NCBI GenBank assembly: GCA_004297335.1 | Contig: SCUD01000028.1 | Location: forward strand, 1 to 38,472 | DNA length: 38,472 nt | From: Gammaproteobacteria bacterium | GTDB taxonomy: Bacteria; Pseudomonadota; Gammaproteobacteria; Steroidobacterales; Steroidobacteraceae | Reading direction: 5' to 3' | Shown: positions 16,328 to 25,440 of the stretch, piece after piece | Position numbering within the stretch: the first letter of the stretch is position 1 | How the letters are laid out: each line of letters begins with the position of its first letter | Translations under genes and position numbers: made by a program | Notes under the pieces: model-generated | Database searches by the model: none | What the model was told of the DNA's origin: nothing | What the model saw: the letters and a program-made list of their open reading frames with translations, nothing else

Positions 16328-17712
16328 TCGTGGAGTGGCTGGCGTTCGTACTGTTCGGTCTGGTGGTCGCCGCGCTGCTCGCCGGCTTTCCGGTCGCGCT
16401 GACGCTGGCCGGCGTCTCGCTCGGATTCGCGGCGCTGTGCGGGGCTTTCGGCGTCTTCGAGTTCGCGTTTCTCGAGGCCCTGCCGAACCGGATCTTCGGC
16501 ACGATGCAGAACTCGACGCTGATCGCGGTGCCGCTGTTCATCTTCATGGGGCTGGTGCTCGAGCGCGCGAAGATCGCCGACGACCTGCTCGAGACCCTGG
16601 GCACGCTGTTCGGACGCGGCCGCGGCGGACTGGCGATTGCGGTGGTCGTCGTCGGGGCGCTGCTCGCGGCCAGCACCGGCATCGTCGGCGCCACGGTGGT
16701 CACGATGGGCCTGCTGTCGCTGCCCTCGATGCTGCGGGCCGGCTACGATCCGCGCATTGCCACCGGCACGATCTGCGCCGCCGGCACCCTCGGCCAGATC
16801 ATCCCGCCGTCGATCATCCTCGTACTGCTCGGCGACGTGCTTTCCGCCGCCTACCAGCAGGCCCAGCTGCGCCAGGGCAACTTCGCCCCCGAGAGCGTTT
16901 CGGTCGGCGACCTGTTCGCCGGCGCGCTGCTGCCGGGGCTGCTGCTCGTGCTGCTGTACATCGCCTACATCCTGGTGGTCGCGTGGTGGCGGCCGCAGCG
17001 ACTGCCCGCGCCGCCGGCCGGGATCATCGCCGCGGCACCACGGGCCGGCGCCTGGCGGGTATTCCGGGTCATGGTCGCACCACTCGTGCTGATCCTCGCG
17101 GTGCTGGGCTCCATCATCGCCGGCTTCGCCACACCCACGGAAGCTGCCGCCGTCGGCGCGGGCGGCGCCATGCTGCTTGCGCTCCTGCGCCGCAGCCTGG
17201 ATGGCGCCCGGCTGCGCGAGGTCATGCAGGGCACCGTACGCCTGAGCTCGATGGTGTTCCTGATTCTGGTCGGGGCCGCGGTGTTCTCGCTGGTGTTTCG
17301 CGGCCTCGGCGGCGACCGGCTGGTGCACGAATTGCTGTCCGGACTTCCGGGCGGTGCGCCCGGCGCGGTGTTCATCGTGATGCTGGCGCTGTTCCTGCTC
17401 GGCTTCATCATCGACTTCATCGAGATCACCTACATCGTCGTGCCGATTGTCGCACCGGTGCTGCTGGCCATGGGCCTCGATCCGGTCTGGCTCGGCGTGA
17501 TGATCGCGGTCAACCTGCAGACCTCGTTCCTGACGCCGCCGTTCGGTTTCGCGCTGTTCTACCTGCGCGGCGTCGCGCCGCCCGCAGTGCGAACCATCGA
17601 CATCTACCGCGGCGTCGTGCCTTTCGTCGCGATCCAGCTGGCCATGCTCGTCGTGCTGTGGTTCTGGCCGGCGCTCGCGACCTGGCTGCCGGCGCTGCTC
17701 TACGCCGACTGA
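16324..17712 (+). CDS. TRAP transporter large permease (DctM type)
   Basis: 462 residues with about 12 helices, the transport subunit of a sodium-driven tripartite carboxylate-type importer. The conserved PLFIFMG and GTLGQIIPPS segments and the NLQTSFLTPPFGFALFYLRG end region (NLQT, TPPFG) are present. ATG 16324 overlaps the small permease stop and is preferred to the frame opening at 16294, which adds ten residues of shadow. The Q, M and convergent P components all look like the 2-oxo acid/chloroaromatic (TakP/FcbT) branch rather than the C4-dicarboxylate branch. Confidence 0.92.
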   Translation: MIVEWLAFVLFGLVVAALLAGFPVALTLAGVSLGFAALCGAFGVFEFAFLEALPNRIFGTMQNSTLIAVPLFIFMGLVLERAKIADDLLETLGTLFGRGRGGLAIAVVVVGALLAASTGIVGATVVTMGLLSLPSMLRAGYDPRIATGTICAAGTLGQIIPPSIILVLLGDVLSAAYQQAQLRQGNFAPESVSVGDLFAGALLPGLLLVLLYIAYILVVAWWRPQRLPAPPAGIIAAAPRAGAWRVFRVMVAPLVLILAVLGSIIAGFATPTEAAAVGAGGAMLLALLRRSLDGARLREVMQGTVRLSSMVFLILVGAAVFSLVFRGLGGDRLVHELLSGLPGGAPGAVFIVMLALFLLGFIIDFIEITYIVVPIVAPVLLAMGLDPVWLGVMIAVNLQTSFLTPPFGFALFYLRGVAPPAVRTIDIYRGVVPFVAIQLAMLVVLWFWPALATWLPALLYAD

Positions 17713-17730
17713 GCAGCACCCGGCGGGCCC

Positions 17731-18828
17731 TCAGCCGGCGCGTGTGTTCAGCATCGCCCGTTCGGCGACCGCCAGGTACGGGTCCATCCGGCGCCGGAAT
17801 GCCCGCAGTGACTCAAGCACGCGCGCAAACAGCGCATCGCGGCCTGCGGTCTCCTCGAGCACCGCCAGCGACAGTTCCTGCAGGCGGGCGAGGACGTCGG
17901 CTGGATAGGGACGCAGCTCCACACCGTGCTGGCTGACCAGGGTCTGCAGTGCCTCGGCATTGCGCGCGGTGAACTCGGCGAGCATGCGGTCGTTGATCGC
18001 CGCGGCCGAGGTCCGCACGATTTCCTGCAGATCCTCCGGCAGTGAATCAAAGGCCTGGCGGTTGACGATCATCTCGAGTGTCGAGCCCGGCTCGTGCCAG
18101 CCGGGGTAGTAATAGAATTTCGCGGCCTTGTAGAGCCCGAAGGCGAGGTCGTTATAGGGGCCGACCCACTCCGTCGCGTCGATTGCACCGGTCTGCAGCG
18201 CCGTAAAGATCTCGGAACCCGGCAGCGTTACCGGCGTGCCACCGGCACGCGCGAGCACCTCGCCGCCAAGCCCCGGCATGCGCATCTTGAGCCCCTGCAG
18301 GTCGGCCACCGAGTGGATCTCGTGGCGGAACCAGCCGCCCATCTGGCAGCCGCTGTTGCCGCAGGGCATCGGCAGCAGTCCGAAGGGCGCGTAGGCCTCC
18401 TGCCACAGTTCCACACCGCCCCCGTGATACAGCCAGGCGTTCATCTCCTGGGCGGTGAGGCCGAAGGGCACGGCACAGAAGAACGGCGCCGCCGCGATCT
18501 TCCCCTTCCAGTAATAGGAGGCGCCATGGCCCATCTCGGCGGTGCCCTTCGCGACCGCGTCGAACACCTCGAAGGCCGGTACGAATTCACCGTCGCCGAA
18601 CACGCGGATCGAGAGCCGGCCGCCGCTGCAGGCCTCGACCCGCCGCGCGAATTCCACCGCACCGGTGCCGAGCCCGGGGAAGTTCGGCGGCCAGGTCGTG
18701 ATCAGCTTCCATTGGAAGCGCTGGCTCCGATCGCTCGTCCCGGTCTCCACTGCCTGGCGGCTGCAGGCCGCGGTGGCTGCAGCCGCCGCTCCCAGTCCGA
18801 GACCCTGGATCAAGTCGCGTCGCTTCAT
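17731..18828 (-). CDS. TRAP transporter solute-binding protein (TakP/FcbT1-like)
   Basis: 365 residues. The N-terminus KRRDLIQ followed by an alanine-rich core looks like a twin-arginine signal, and the TAAC end near residue 22 could be a lipoprotein cleavage site. The mature part has the WPPNFPGLGTGA start, the TGAIDATEWVGPYND motif and GWHEPG, hallmarks of the 2-oxo acid/chloroaromatic-type binding proteins. It should deliver ligand to the DctQ/DctM pair encoded convergently 18 bp away. The ligand cannot be read from sequence. AAGGAC serves as ribosome binding site. Being on the opposite strand, it is not in the permease operon. Confidence 0.92.
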   Translation of the reverse strand: MKRRDLIQGLGLGAAAAATAACSRQAVETGTSDRSQRFQWKLITTWPPNFPGLGTGAVEFARRVEACSGGRLSIRVFGDGEFVPAFEVFDAVAKGTAEMGHGASYYWKGKIAAAPFFCAVPFGLTAQEMNAWLYHGGGVELWQEAYAPFGLLPMPCGNSGCQMGGWFRHEIHSVADLQGLKMRMPGLGGEVLARAGGTPVTLPGSEIFTALQTGAIDATEWVGPYNDLAFGLYKAAKFYYYPGWHEPGSTLEMIVNRQAFDSLPEDLQEIVRTSAAAINDRMLAEFTARNAEALQTLVSQHGVELRPYPADVLARLQELSLAVLEETAGRDALFARVLESLRAFRRRMDPYLAVAERAMLNTRAG

Positions 18829-18912
18829 CGCTCTGTCCTTGCTGCTGCCGGGCTGCGGCCACTACAAGTACCATAGTCGGGGAGGTCAGCGCATGTCCGT
18901 CCGGAGCTGCAG

Positions 18913-20133
18913 GTGAACACGGGGCCCCGCGCCGGCAGTCCGCCGTCGAGCTGGCGGACCCTGCCGCGGGGCATCTGGTCGCTCGGCCTCGTGTCCTTGT
19001 GCATGGATGCCTCGTCGGAGCTGGTCCACAGCCTGTTGCCCGTGTTCATGACCGCGGTGCTCGGTGCCTCGATGATCACCGTCGGTCTGATCGAAGGGGT
19101 CGCCGAGGCCATCGCCGCCTTCACGCGCGTGCTCTCCGGCGCGCTCAGCGATCATTTCCGCCGGCGCAAGGCGCTGGTGGTGCTCGGCTATGGGCTGGCA
19201 CTGCTCGCCAAGCCGCTGTTCCCAATGGCCACGTCGGTCGCCTGGGTATCGGCCGGGCGCTTCACGGACCGGATCGGCAAGGGCATCCGCGGCGCGCCGC
19301 GCGATGCACTGGTCGCGGACCTGACCGCGCCGGGTCAGCGCGGCGCGGCGTATGGGCTGCGCCAGGCGCTCGACTCCGTCGGCGCGCTGCTCGGCCCGCT
19401 GCTGGCAGTACTGCTGATGCTCGCACTCGCGAACGACCTCAGGGCCGTGCTCTGGGTCGCGGTCGCGCCGGCGGCGATCGCCGTTCTGGTGCTGCTCACG
19501 ATGGTTCACGAGCCGGCCCGGCCCCCGATGCCGGGCTCCGGACGCCCGCCGTTCACGCTGGCTGGTGCCGGACACCTGCCGCAGCGCTTCTGGAGGATCG
19601 TTCTGCTGGGCGTCGTGTTTACGCTGGCCCGCTTCAGCGAGGCCTTCCTCGTGCTGCGCGCGCAGGACCTCGGCGTCGGCCTGGCCTTCGTGCCGGTCAT
19701 CATGATCGTGATGAACCTCGCCTATGCCACGGCTGCCTATCCGGCCGGCGCGGCCAGCGACCGGATCGGGCGGCGCCGGCTGCTGTACGCCGGCATGCTC
19801 GCGCTGGTGATCGCCGACCTGGCGCTGGCGTTCGCAGTGGCACCGTGGCAGGCGTACGCCGGGGCCGCACTGTGGGGCCTGCACATGGCCCTGACCCAGG
19901 GGCTGCTGGCGGCACTGGTCGCCGACGCCGCCCCCGCGGCGCTGCGCGGCACGGCCTTCGGGGTCTTCAACCTGATGACCGGTATCGCCGTGCTGCTGGC
20001 GAGCGTCATCGCGGGCCTGCTGTGGAGCACCTTCGGTGCCGCCGGTACATTCCTCGCCGGTGCGGCCTTCGCACTGCTGGCGACCACCGGTCTGCTGGCC
20101 CAGCCGGCGCAACCACGAGGGATCATCCGATGA
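18913..20133 (+). CDS. MFS transporter
   Basis: 406 residues from GTG 18913, with about 12 membrane helices. The loop 2-3 motif SDHFRRRKAL and the later ASDRIGRRRLL repeat of it are classical major-facilitator signatures. GRFTDRIGKGIRGAPRDALVAD (seen in part as GKGIRGAPRD) is typical of a subgroup annotated only as MFS transporters. The substrate is unknown. The gene is divergent from the TRAP binding protein, so 18829-18912 must hold both promoters; I see only weak boxes there. Its TGA overlaps the dtd ATG (ATGA). Confidence 0.9.
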   Translation: MNTGPRAGSPPSSWRTLPRGIWSLGLVSLCMDASSELVHSLLPVFMTAVLGASMITVGLIEGVAEAIAAFTRVLSGALSDHFRRRKALVVLGYGLALLAKPLFPMATSVAWVSAGRFTDRIGKGIRGAPRDALVADLTAPGQRGAAYGLRQALDSVGALLGPLLAVLLMLALANDLRAVLWVAVAPAAIAVLVLLTMVHEPARPPMPGSGRPPFTLAGAGHLPQRFWRIVLLGVVFTLARFSEAFLVLRAQDLGVGLAFVPVIMIVMNLAYATAAYPAGAASDRIGRRRLLYAGMLALVIADLALAFAVAPWQAYAGAALWGLHMALTQGLLAALVADAAPAALRGTAFGVFNLMTGIAVLLASVIAGLLWSTFGAAGTFLAGAAFALLATTGLLAQPAQPRGIIR

Positions 20134-20582
20134 TCGGCCTGCTGCAGCGAGTCACCGAGGCCGCCGTCGAGGTCGACGGCCGCGAGGTCGCCCGGATCGG
20201 GGCCGGCCTGCTGGTGCTGGTCGGCGTTGAACGCGGCGACACCGAGCGGGAGGCGAAGCGGCTCCTCGAGCGCCTGCTCGGCTACCGCGTATTCGCGGAC
20301 GAACAGCAGCGCATGAACCGTTCGCTGCTGGACACCGGCGGCGGCCTGCTGCTGGTACCGCAGTTCACGCTGGCGGCCGAAACCCGCAAGGGCACGCGAC
20401 CCGGCTTCAGCACGGCCGCCGCCCCCACGGACGGCGAGCGGCTGTACGGGAGGTTGCTGGAGCTGGCCCGCGAGCGCCTGCCCGGGGTCCAGGCCGGGAT
20501 CTTCGGCGCGCACATGCGTGTGCGGCTCGAGAACGACGGCCCGGTGACCTTCTGGCTGCAGGTGGCTCCGGTGGGGACCTGA
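20130..20582 (+). CDS. dtd: D-aminoacyl-tRNA deacylase
   Basis: 150 residues, the normal Dtd length. It frees D-amino acids (and glycine mischarged on tRNA-Ala) from tRNA. The start [17 protein letters not shown], the [16 protein letters not shown] block and the [10 protein letters not shown] end (Gly-cisPro motif) are visible. The usual Ser of the SQFTL motif is Pro here, a variant I believe occurs in other proteobacteria. The frame is open far upstream inside the MFS gene, but ATG 20130 with GAGGGA 7 nt before it is clearly the start. Confidence 0.95.
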   Translation: MIGLLQRVTEAAVEVDGREVARIGAGLLVLVGVERGDTEREAKRLLERLLGYRVFADEQQRMNRSLLDTGGGLLLVPQFTLAAETRKGTRPGFSTAAAPTDGERLYGRLLELARERLPGVQAGIFGAHMRVRLENDGPVTFWLQVAPVGT

Positions 20583-20595
20583 GGGTCGTTTGGCG

Positions 20596-20601
20596 TATCA
20601 T
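20596..20601 (+). promoter_or_regulatory. Candidate -10 box of tatABC (TATCAT)
   Basis: TATCAT lies 38 nt before the tatA ATG, just after the dtd stop. The -35 area has no good match, so read-through from dtd is also possible. Confidence 0.3.
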
Positions 20602-20638
20602 GGATCGTCGTGCCCGGTGGGCGCGCTGGAGCAGGAAC

Positions 20639-20878
20639 ATGGGAATCGGATTCAGGGAACTGCTGATCATCCTCGCGATCGCCCTGCTGATCTTCGGGGC
20701 CAAGCGGCTGCGGACGATCGGCTCCGATCTCGGCGCGGCGGTCAAGGGCTTCAAGAAGGCGGTCAACGACAGCGACCAGGAGGAGTCCGGCAAGCAGCTC
20801 GGCCAGGACCAGCAACCGGACGCCACTTTCGATGCGGGCCGCAAACCCGAGAACGCCGGCAGCGAAAAGAACGCCTGA
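20639..20878 (+). CDS. tatA: Sec-independent translocase subunit TatA
   Basis: 79 residues. One N-terminal membrane helix (about 5-20) is followed by the FGAKRL hinge and an amphipathic helix with [15 protein letters not shown], then a charged tail. It forms the size-adjustable pore of the twin-arginine system. ATG 20639 with GGAGCAGGA before it was chosen over the frame opening at 20600, because the extra 13 residues are Arg-rich and would precede the membrane helix unusually. tatB follows after 6 nt. Confidence 0.95.
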   Translation: MGIGFRELLIILAIALLIFGAKRLRTIGSDLGAAVKGFKKAVNDSDQEESGKQLGQDQQPDATFDAGRKPENAGSEKNA

Positions 20879-20884
20879 GTCGCG

Positions 20885-21163
20885 ATGTTCGAGGTCGGTT
20901 TTACCGAGATCATCCTGATCCTCGGCATTGCGCTGCTGGTACTCGGCCCCGAGAAGCTGCCGAAGCTCGCCAACCAGGTCGGGCGCTGGCTCGGGCGCGC
21001 GCGCGCGATGGCGCGCCAGCTGCGCGAGCAGCTCGACCAGGAGGTGCGGCTGGATGAGACCGAGCGCCGCAGTGCCCGGACGCCCCCGGTTGCCGAGAGC
21101 GCAGCCCCGGCAGCTGAAGCGCCTGAAGCGGCACCTGAAAAGCCACCAGCGCCCGGATCATGA
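20885..21163 (+). CDS. tatB: Sec-independent translocase subunit TatB
   Basis: 92 residues, short for TatB. The N-terminus MFEVGFTEI carries the conserved Glu8, then one membrane helix ending LGPEKLPKLA, the Gly-Pro hinge that marks TatB rather than TatA. An amphipathic helix and an Ala/Pro/Glu-rich tail follow. It forms the substrate receptor with TatC. Its TGA overlaps the tatC ATG (ATGA). Confidence 0.95.
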   Translation: MFEVGFTEIILILGIALLVLGPEKLPKLANQVGRWLGRARAMARQLREQLDQEVRLDETERRSARTPPVAESAAPAAEAPEAAPEKPPAPGS

Positions 21164-21906
21164 GCGCGTCGCCGCCCGAACCGGAGCAGCTCCCCGAAAG
21201 CTCCCTGATCTCGCACCTGCTCGAGCTCCGCGACCGGCTGCTGCGCGCGCTGGTCGCCACCTTCCTGATTGCAGTTCCCTGCCTGTATTTCGCCAACGAC
21301 CTGTTCAGCTGGCTGGCCGCACCGTTGCTCGAGTGGCTGCCGGAAGGCAGCACGCTGATCGCCACCAGCGTCGTCGCCCCGTTCATGACGCCGTTCAAGC
21401 TGGCGCTGCTCGCGGCGATCTTCCTCGCCATGCCGGTCATCCTCTATCAGGTCTGGGCCTTCGTCGCGCCGGGGCTCTACCGGCACGAGCGGCGCTTCGC
21501 GCTGCCGTTGTTCGTCTCCAGCGTGCTGCTGTTCTACGCCGGCGCCGCCTTTGCCTACTACGTGGTCTTCCCGCTGGTATTCCGCTTCTTCGTGATGACG
21601 ACGCCCGCTGGCGTGCAGATGATGACCGACATGACCCAGTACCTCGATTTCGTCGTACTGCTGTTCTTTGCCTTCGGCCTCGCCTTCGAGATCCCGGTCG
21701 CGACCGTGCTGCTCGTGCGCACCGGACTCGTCGGGCATGACACCCTCGGCCGGAACCGCGGCTACGTGCTGCTCGGGATCTTCATCATCGCCGCGTTCCT
21801 GACCCCGCCCGATCCCGTGTCACAGACCATGATGGCCGTGCCGATGTACGTGCTCTACGAGGCCGGCCTGCTGCTGGCCCGGCTGCTGGTGCCGAAATCC
21901 GCTTGA
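21160..21906 (+). CDS. tatC: Sec-independent translocase subunit TatC
   Basis: 248 residues with six membrane helices. The cytoplasmic N-terminus has the conserved LISHLLELRDRL signal-recognition segment, and the APFMTPFKL loop and FGLAFEIPV helix are as expected. TatC recognises the twin-arginine signal. It is the last gene of tatABC; its stop codon starts a perfect 8-bp hairpin (21905-21923). A possible Tat client, the TRAP binding protein, is encoded nearby. Confidence 0.96.
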   Translation: MSASPPEPEQLPESSLISHLLELRDRLLRALVATFLIAVPCLYFANDLFSWLAAPLLEWLPEGSTLIATSVVAPFMTPFKLALLAAIFLAMPVILYQVWAFVAPGLYRHERRFALPLFVSSVLLFYAGAAFAYYVVFPLVFRFFVMTTPAGVQMMTDMTQYLDFVVLLFFAFGLAFEIPVATVLLVRTGLVGHDTLGRNRGYVLLGIFIIAAFLTPPDPVSQTMMAVPMYVLYEAGLLLARLLVPKSA

Positions 21907-21923
21907 TGTTGCACCGCAACATC
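21905..21923 (+). terminator. Stem-loop at the end of tatC
   Basis: GATGTTGC (21905-21912) and GCAACATC (21916-21923) are perfectly complementary around a 3-nt ACC loop. The stem includes the tatC stop codon. There is no T-run after it, so it is not a standard intrinsic terminator. It may be a 3' mRNA stabiliser or attenuator before the POT gene 35 nt later. Confidence 0.4.
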
Positions 21924-21958
21924 GCGGAGACTCGCCGGATTGTCCAGGGGGCTGACGA

Positions 21959-23473
21959 ATGAGCACCGACGTGCAGGTTCCACCCGGTACATTCCTCGGC
22001 CACCCGCGCGGCCTGTACCTGCTGTTCGTAACCGAGATGTGGGAACGCTTCAGCTACTACGGCATGCGCGCGTTGCTCGTGCTCTACGCGGTGGCCGCCA
22101 CCCATGCGGCCAATCCGGGCCTCGGCTGGGACAGTCCCCAGGCGCTCAAGCTCTACGCCTGGTACACCGGCCTCAGCTACCTGACGCCGATGCTGGGCGG
22201 CTGGCTGGCCGACAATTACCTCGGCCAGCGCAAGGCCGTGATCACCGGCGGCATCCTGATGGCGCTCGGTCAGTTCTCGCTCGCATCGCCCCCCGCCACG
22301 CTCGGCATGAGCGCCCCGTGGTCGCTGGCAGCGCTCGGCATCGCCTTCCCGGAAGCACCGACCAGCTTCTATGTCGGTCTCGCGCTGCTGGTCCTCGGCA
22401 ACGGCTTCTTCAAGCCCAACATCTCGACGATGGTCGGCGAGCTCTACGCCCCGGGCGATGCCCGTCGCGACGGTGCCTTCACGATCTTCTACATGGGCAT
22501 CAACGTCGGTGCCTTCCTCGCCCCGCTGGTATGCTCAACGCTCGGCGAGGACCCGGCCTACGGCTGGCGCATCGGCTTTCTCGCTGCCGGCATCGGCATG
22601 ACGCTGTCGGTGATCATCCAGCTCGCGTTCGCGCAGCATTACATTGGCAATCTCGGCGTCGAGCCAGCCGCGCGCCGCTCGCTCGCGCTGGCCGGCGGGC
22701 AGAAGCAGCCGCTGACCCCGGTCGAGCGCGACCGGATCCGGGTGATCTTCGTGATCTTCGCCTTTGTCGTGATGTTCTGGGCGGCGTTCGAGCAGGGCGG
22801 CGGACTGCTGAACCTGTTTGCCAACGAGTACACGGACCGGGCCGTGGGATCCTTCACCGTGCCCACGGGCTGGTTCCAGTCACTGAATCCGCTGTTCATC
22901 GTGCTCCTCGCGCCGGTGTTCTCGATGTTGTGGAGCCGGCTCGGCGAGCGCGGCCGCAATCCGGCCACGCCGGTCAAGATGTACGCCGGACTGTTCCTGG
23001 TCGCGATCGGCTTCCTGTTCCTGGTGGTCGCCGTGTTCGAGATGCAGCGCACCGCCGACATGAAGGCCGGCATGTTGTGGCTCGTGCTCGGCTACCTGTT
23101 CCACACCATGGGTGAGCTGTGCATCAGCCCGGTCGGCCTGTCCGTGGTCACCAAGCTGGCGCCGCTCCGGCTCGGTTCGCTGATGATGGGCGTCTGGTTC
23201 CTGATCAACTTCGTCGCCAACACGATGGCGGGCTACGTCGGCGCCTTCTCCGAGGACATGGGCCGCTACGAGTGGATGCTGGCCCTTGCAGCCAGTGCCG
23301 GCGTCCGTCCGGAGCACGCCGGCCTGCTCGGCGTCTTTGGCGGCATTGCCGTCGTACTGCTGATGTTCACGGCGCTGCTGTGGGCCATCTCGGGCCGCAT
23401 CGTCGGCTGGATGCACGGCGCGGAGGGCCCGCAAGGGCGACCGGAGCCGCGGTCCGCGGCGCCGGCCACCTGA
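21959..23473 (+). CDS. POT/PTR family proton-coupled peptide transporter
   Basis: 504 residues, typical length. The EMWERFSYYG signature (Glu26 to Gly35; ExxER motif for proton coupling) is intact, and GGWLADNYLGQRKAV and GNGFFKPNISTMVGELY (GFFKPN) are the further PTR family motifs. About 14 helices. It imports di- and tripeptides. A start at ATG 21959 with AGGGGG about 9 nt before is reasonable. The OPT transporter gene begins 2 nt after its stop, so the two are surely co-transcribed. Confidence 0.93.
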   Translation: MSTDVQVPPGTFLGHPRGLYLLFVTEMWERFSYYGMRALLVLYAVAATHAANPGLGWDSPQALKLYAWYTGLSYLTPMLGGWLADNYLGQRKAVITGGILMALGQFSLASPPATLGMSAPWSLAALGIAFPEAPTSFYVGLALLVLGNGFFKPNISTMVGELYAPGDARRDGAFTIFYMGINVGAFLAPLVCSTLGEDPAYGWRIGFLAAGIGMTLSVIIQLAFAQHYIGNLGVEPAARRSLALAGGQKQPLTPVERDRIRVIFVIFAFVVMFWAAFEQGGGLLNLFANEYTDRAVGSFTVPTGWFQSLNPLFIVLLAPVFSMLWSRLGERGRNPATPVKMYAGLFLVAIGFLFLVVAVFEMQRTADMKAGMLWLVLGYLFHTMGELCISPVGLSVVTKLAPLRLGSLMMGVWFLINFVANTMAGYVGAFSEDMGRYEWMLALAASAGVRPEHAGLLGVFGGIAVVLLMFTALLWAISGRIVGWMHGAEGPQGRPEPRSAAPAT

Positions 23474-23475
23474 GC

Positions 23476-25410
23476 ATGGACACCCGCGACACTGCACCGC
23501 AGCTCACCGCGCGCGCGATCCTGCTGTCACTGATCCTGACCGTGGCGCTCGCCGCCGCGAATGCGTATCTCGGGCTCTTCGCCGGGATGACGGTCGCGAC
23601 CGCGATCCCGGCCGCCGTGATCTCGATGGGCGTGCTGCGCCTGCTCGGTCGCTCGAACATCCTCGAGAACAACATCGTCGCAACCGGAGCCTCGGCCGGC
23701 TCCGCGATCGCGGCCGGCACGATCTTCACGATCCCGGCGCTGGTGATCATGGGTCACTGGACGAAATTCGACTACTGGTGGGTACTGGCGATCGCGGGCC
23801 TCGGCGGCATGCTCGGCGTGCTGTTCTCGGTGCCGCTGCGGCGCACGCTGATCATCGAGCAGGACCTGAAGTTCCCGGAAGGCGTCGCGACCGCCGAAGT
23901 GCTGAAGATCGGCGAGAATCCCGGCCCCGGCCTGCGCGCGCTCGGATTTGCTGCAGCCGCGGGCGCGATATTCAAGACTGCGCTCTCCGGCCTCAGGCTC
24001 TCACCCGAGGCCTTCACGGCCGCCGGCTTCGTCGGCGACCGGGCCCTGGCGGTGTTTGCGCTCAACCTCTCGCCCGCGCTGCTCGGCGTCGGCTACATCG
24101 TCGGGATCAACATCGGCTCGCTGATGCTCTCCGGCGGTGCGCTGTCCTGGTGGATATTCATCCCGTACTACCACGGCTTCCTCCTCGATCAGGACCCGGC
24201 GCTCTCCGCGCGGGTCGCCGGGGCCGCGGCCGGAGACGCGGCCTACATGATCTGGAGCGCGAAGATCCGCTACATCGGCGTCGGCGCGATGCTCATCGGC
24301 GGGCTGTGGTCGCTGTGGACGCTGCGTGGCTCGCTGCTGTCGGGAGTGAGGACCGGGCTGGCGCTCAAGGGCAGCGGTGACCGCAGCGTTCCGCACACGG
24401 AGCGCGACCTGCCAATGACGGCGATCCTCGCCGGCATCGTGCTGTTCGTCATCCCGCTGTTCGCGCTCTACCACGCCGTCGTCGGGCACTTCGGCATTGC
24501 GCTCACCATGGCCGTGATCATGGTGATCGCCGGCTTCGTGTTCTCCTCGGTCAGCGGCTACATGGCCGGTCTCGTCGGTTCCTCCAACAACCCGGTCTCC
24601 GGCATCACCATCTCGACGATCCTGTTCGCATCGCTGGTGCTGCTCGCGATGCTTGGACCAGGCTCCGCGGTCGGGCCGGTCGCCGCGATCCTGATCGGCG
24701 CGGTGATCTGCAATGCCGCGGCCATCGCCGGCGACAACCTGCAGGACCTCAAGGCCGGCCAGCTGGTCGGCGCGACCCCGTGGCGCCAGCAGGTGATGCT
24801 CGCCGTCGGCGCGCTGGCAAGCGCCGCGGTCATGGCCCCGGTACTCAACCTGCTGCTCGAGGCCTATGGCATCGGCACGCCGGCGCGCGCAGGCGTCACT
24901 GCGCTGCCCGCGCCGCAGGCGACCTTGATGGCCTCCGTCGCCGGCGGCATCTTCGGCGCCGGGCTGCCGTGGAACATGGTCGCGACCGGCGCCGTCGTCG
25001 GCGCGCTGGTGATCGCGCTCGATGCCTGGCTGAAGCGCACGGGCCGGAGCTGGCGCGCGCCGGTGCTCGCGGTTGCGGTCGGCATCTACCTGCCGCTCGA
25101 GCTCTCGACGCCGATCTTCGCCGGCGGCCTGGTGGCCGAACTGGCGACACGCTGGCACCGGCGGCGCAGTCCGGGCGCCGATCCGGAGATTCTCAAGCAG
25201 AACGGACTGCTGTTCTCCGCGGGCCTGATTGCCGGCGAGGCGCTGATCGGCGTGGCGCTGGCGATCCCGATCGTGCTGAGCGGCGATGCCGAGGTGCTCG
25301 CGGTCGGCGAGCAGCTGCGGCCCGGGCAGTGGGCCGGGGTCGTCGCACTCGCTGCGGTCGGCTGGTGGCTGTTCCGGACCGCGACCGCGGGCGCGCGCCG
25401 CGCGGCCTGA
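23476..25410 (+). CDS. OPT family oligopeptide transporter
   Basis: 644 residues, usual for bacterial OPT proteins. It is highly hydrophobic with about 16 helices. The NAYLGLFAGMTVATAIPAAV segment near residues 25-45 (GLFAGMT), NNIVATGASAG near 70 and the LVGSSNNPVSGITI block near 370 are family markers. Bacterial members are thought to import longer peptides or metal chelates. The frame is open upstream to 23119 within the POT gene, but ATG 23476 begins the real protein. Adjacent to an unrelated peptide transporter, it suggests a peptide-scavenging unit. Confidence 0.92.
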   Translation: MDTRDTAPQLTARAILLSLILTVALAAANAYLGLFAGMTVATAIPAAVISMGVLRLLGRSNILENNIVATGASAGSAIAAGTIFTIPALVIMGHWTKFDYWWVLAIAGLGGMLGVLFSVPLRRTLIIEQDLKFPEGVATAEVLKIGENPGPGLRALGFAAAAGAIFKTALSGLRLSPEAFTAAGFVGDRALAVFALNLSPALLGVGYIVGINIGSLMLSGGALSWWIFIPYYHGFLLDQDPALSARVAGAAAGDAAYMIWSAKIRYIGVGAMLIGGLWSLWTLRGSLLSGVRTGLALKGSGDRSVPHTERDLPMTAILAGIVLFVIPLFALYHAVVGHFGIALTMAVIMVIAGFVFSSVSGYMAGLVGSSNNPVSGITISTILFASLVLLAMLGPGSAVGPVAAILIGAVICNAAAIAGDNLQDLKAGQLVGATPWRQQVMLAVGALASAAVMAPVLNLLLEAYGIGTPARAGVTALPAPQATLMASVAGGIFGAGLPWNMVATGAVVGALVIALDAWLKRTGRSWRAPVLAVAVGIYLPLELSTPIFAGGLVAELATRWHRRRSPGADPEILKQNGLLFSAGLIAGEALIGVALAIPIVLSGDAEVLAVGEQLRPGQWAGVVALAAVGWWLFRTATAGARRAA

Positions 25411-25440
25411 GCCAGCCAGCGGCCTGGCGCAGACGCGCGA

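Noticed and set aside
16156-17328. 390-codon leftward frame opposite the TRAP permeases
   Set aside because: Gln/His/Arg/Asp-rich antisense frame of a membrane protein gene, as expected in high-GC DNA.
20121-20135. Perfect dyad GATCATC-C-GATGATC over the dtd start codon
   Set aside because: A 1-nt centre cannot form an RNA hairpin, and both arms lie in coding or overlap sequence; probably chance.
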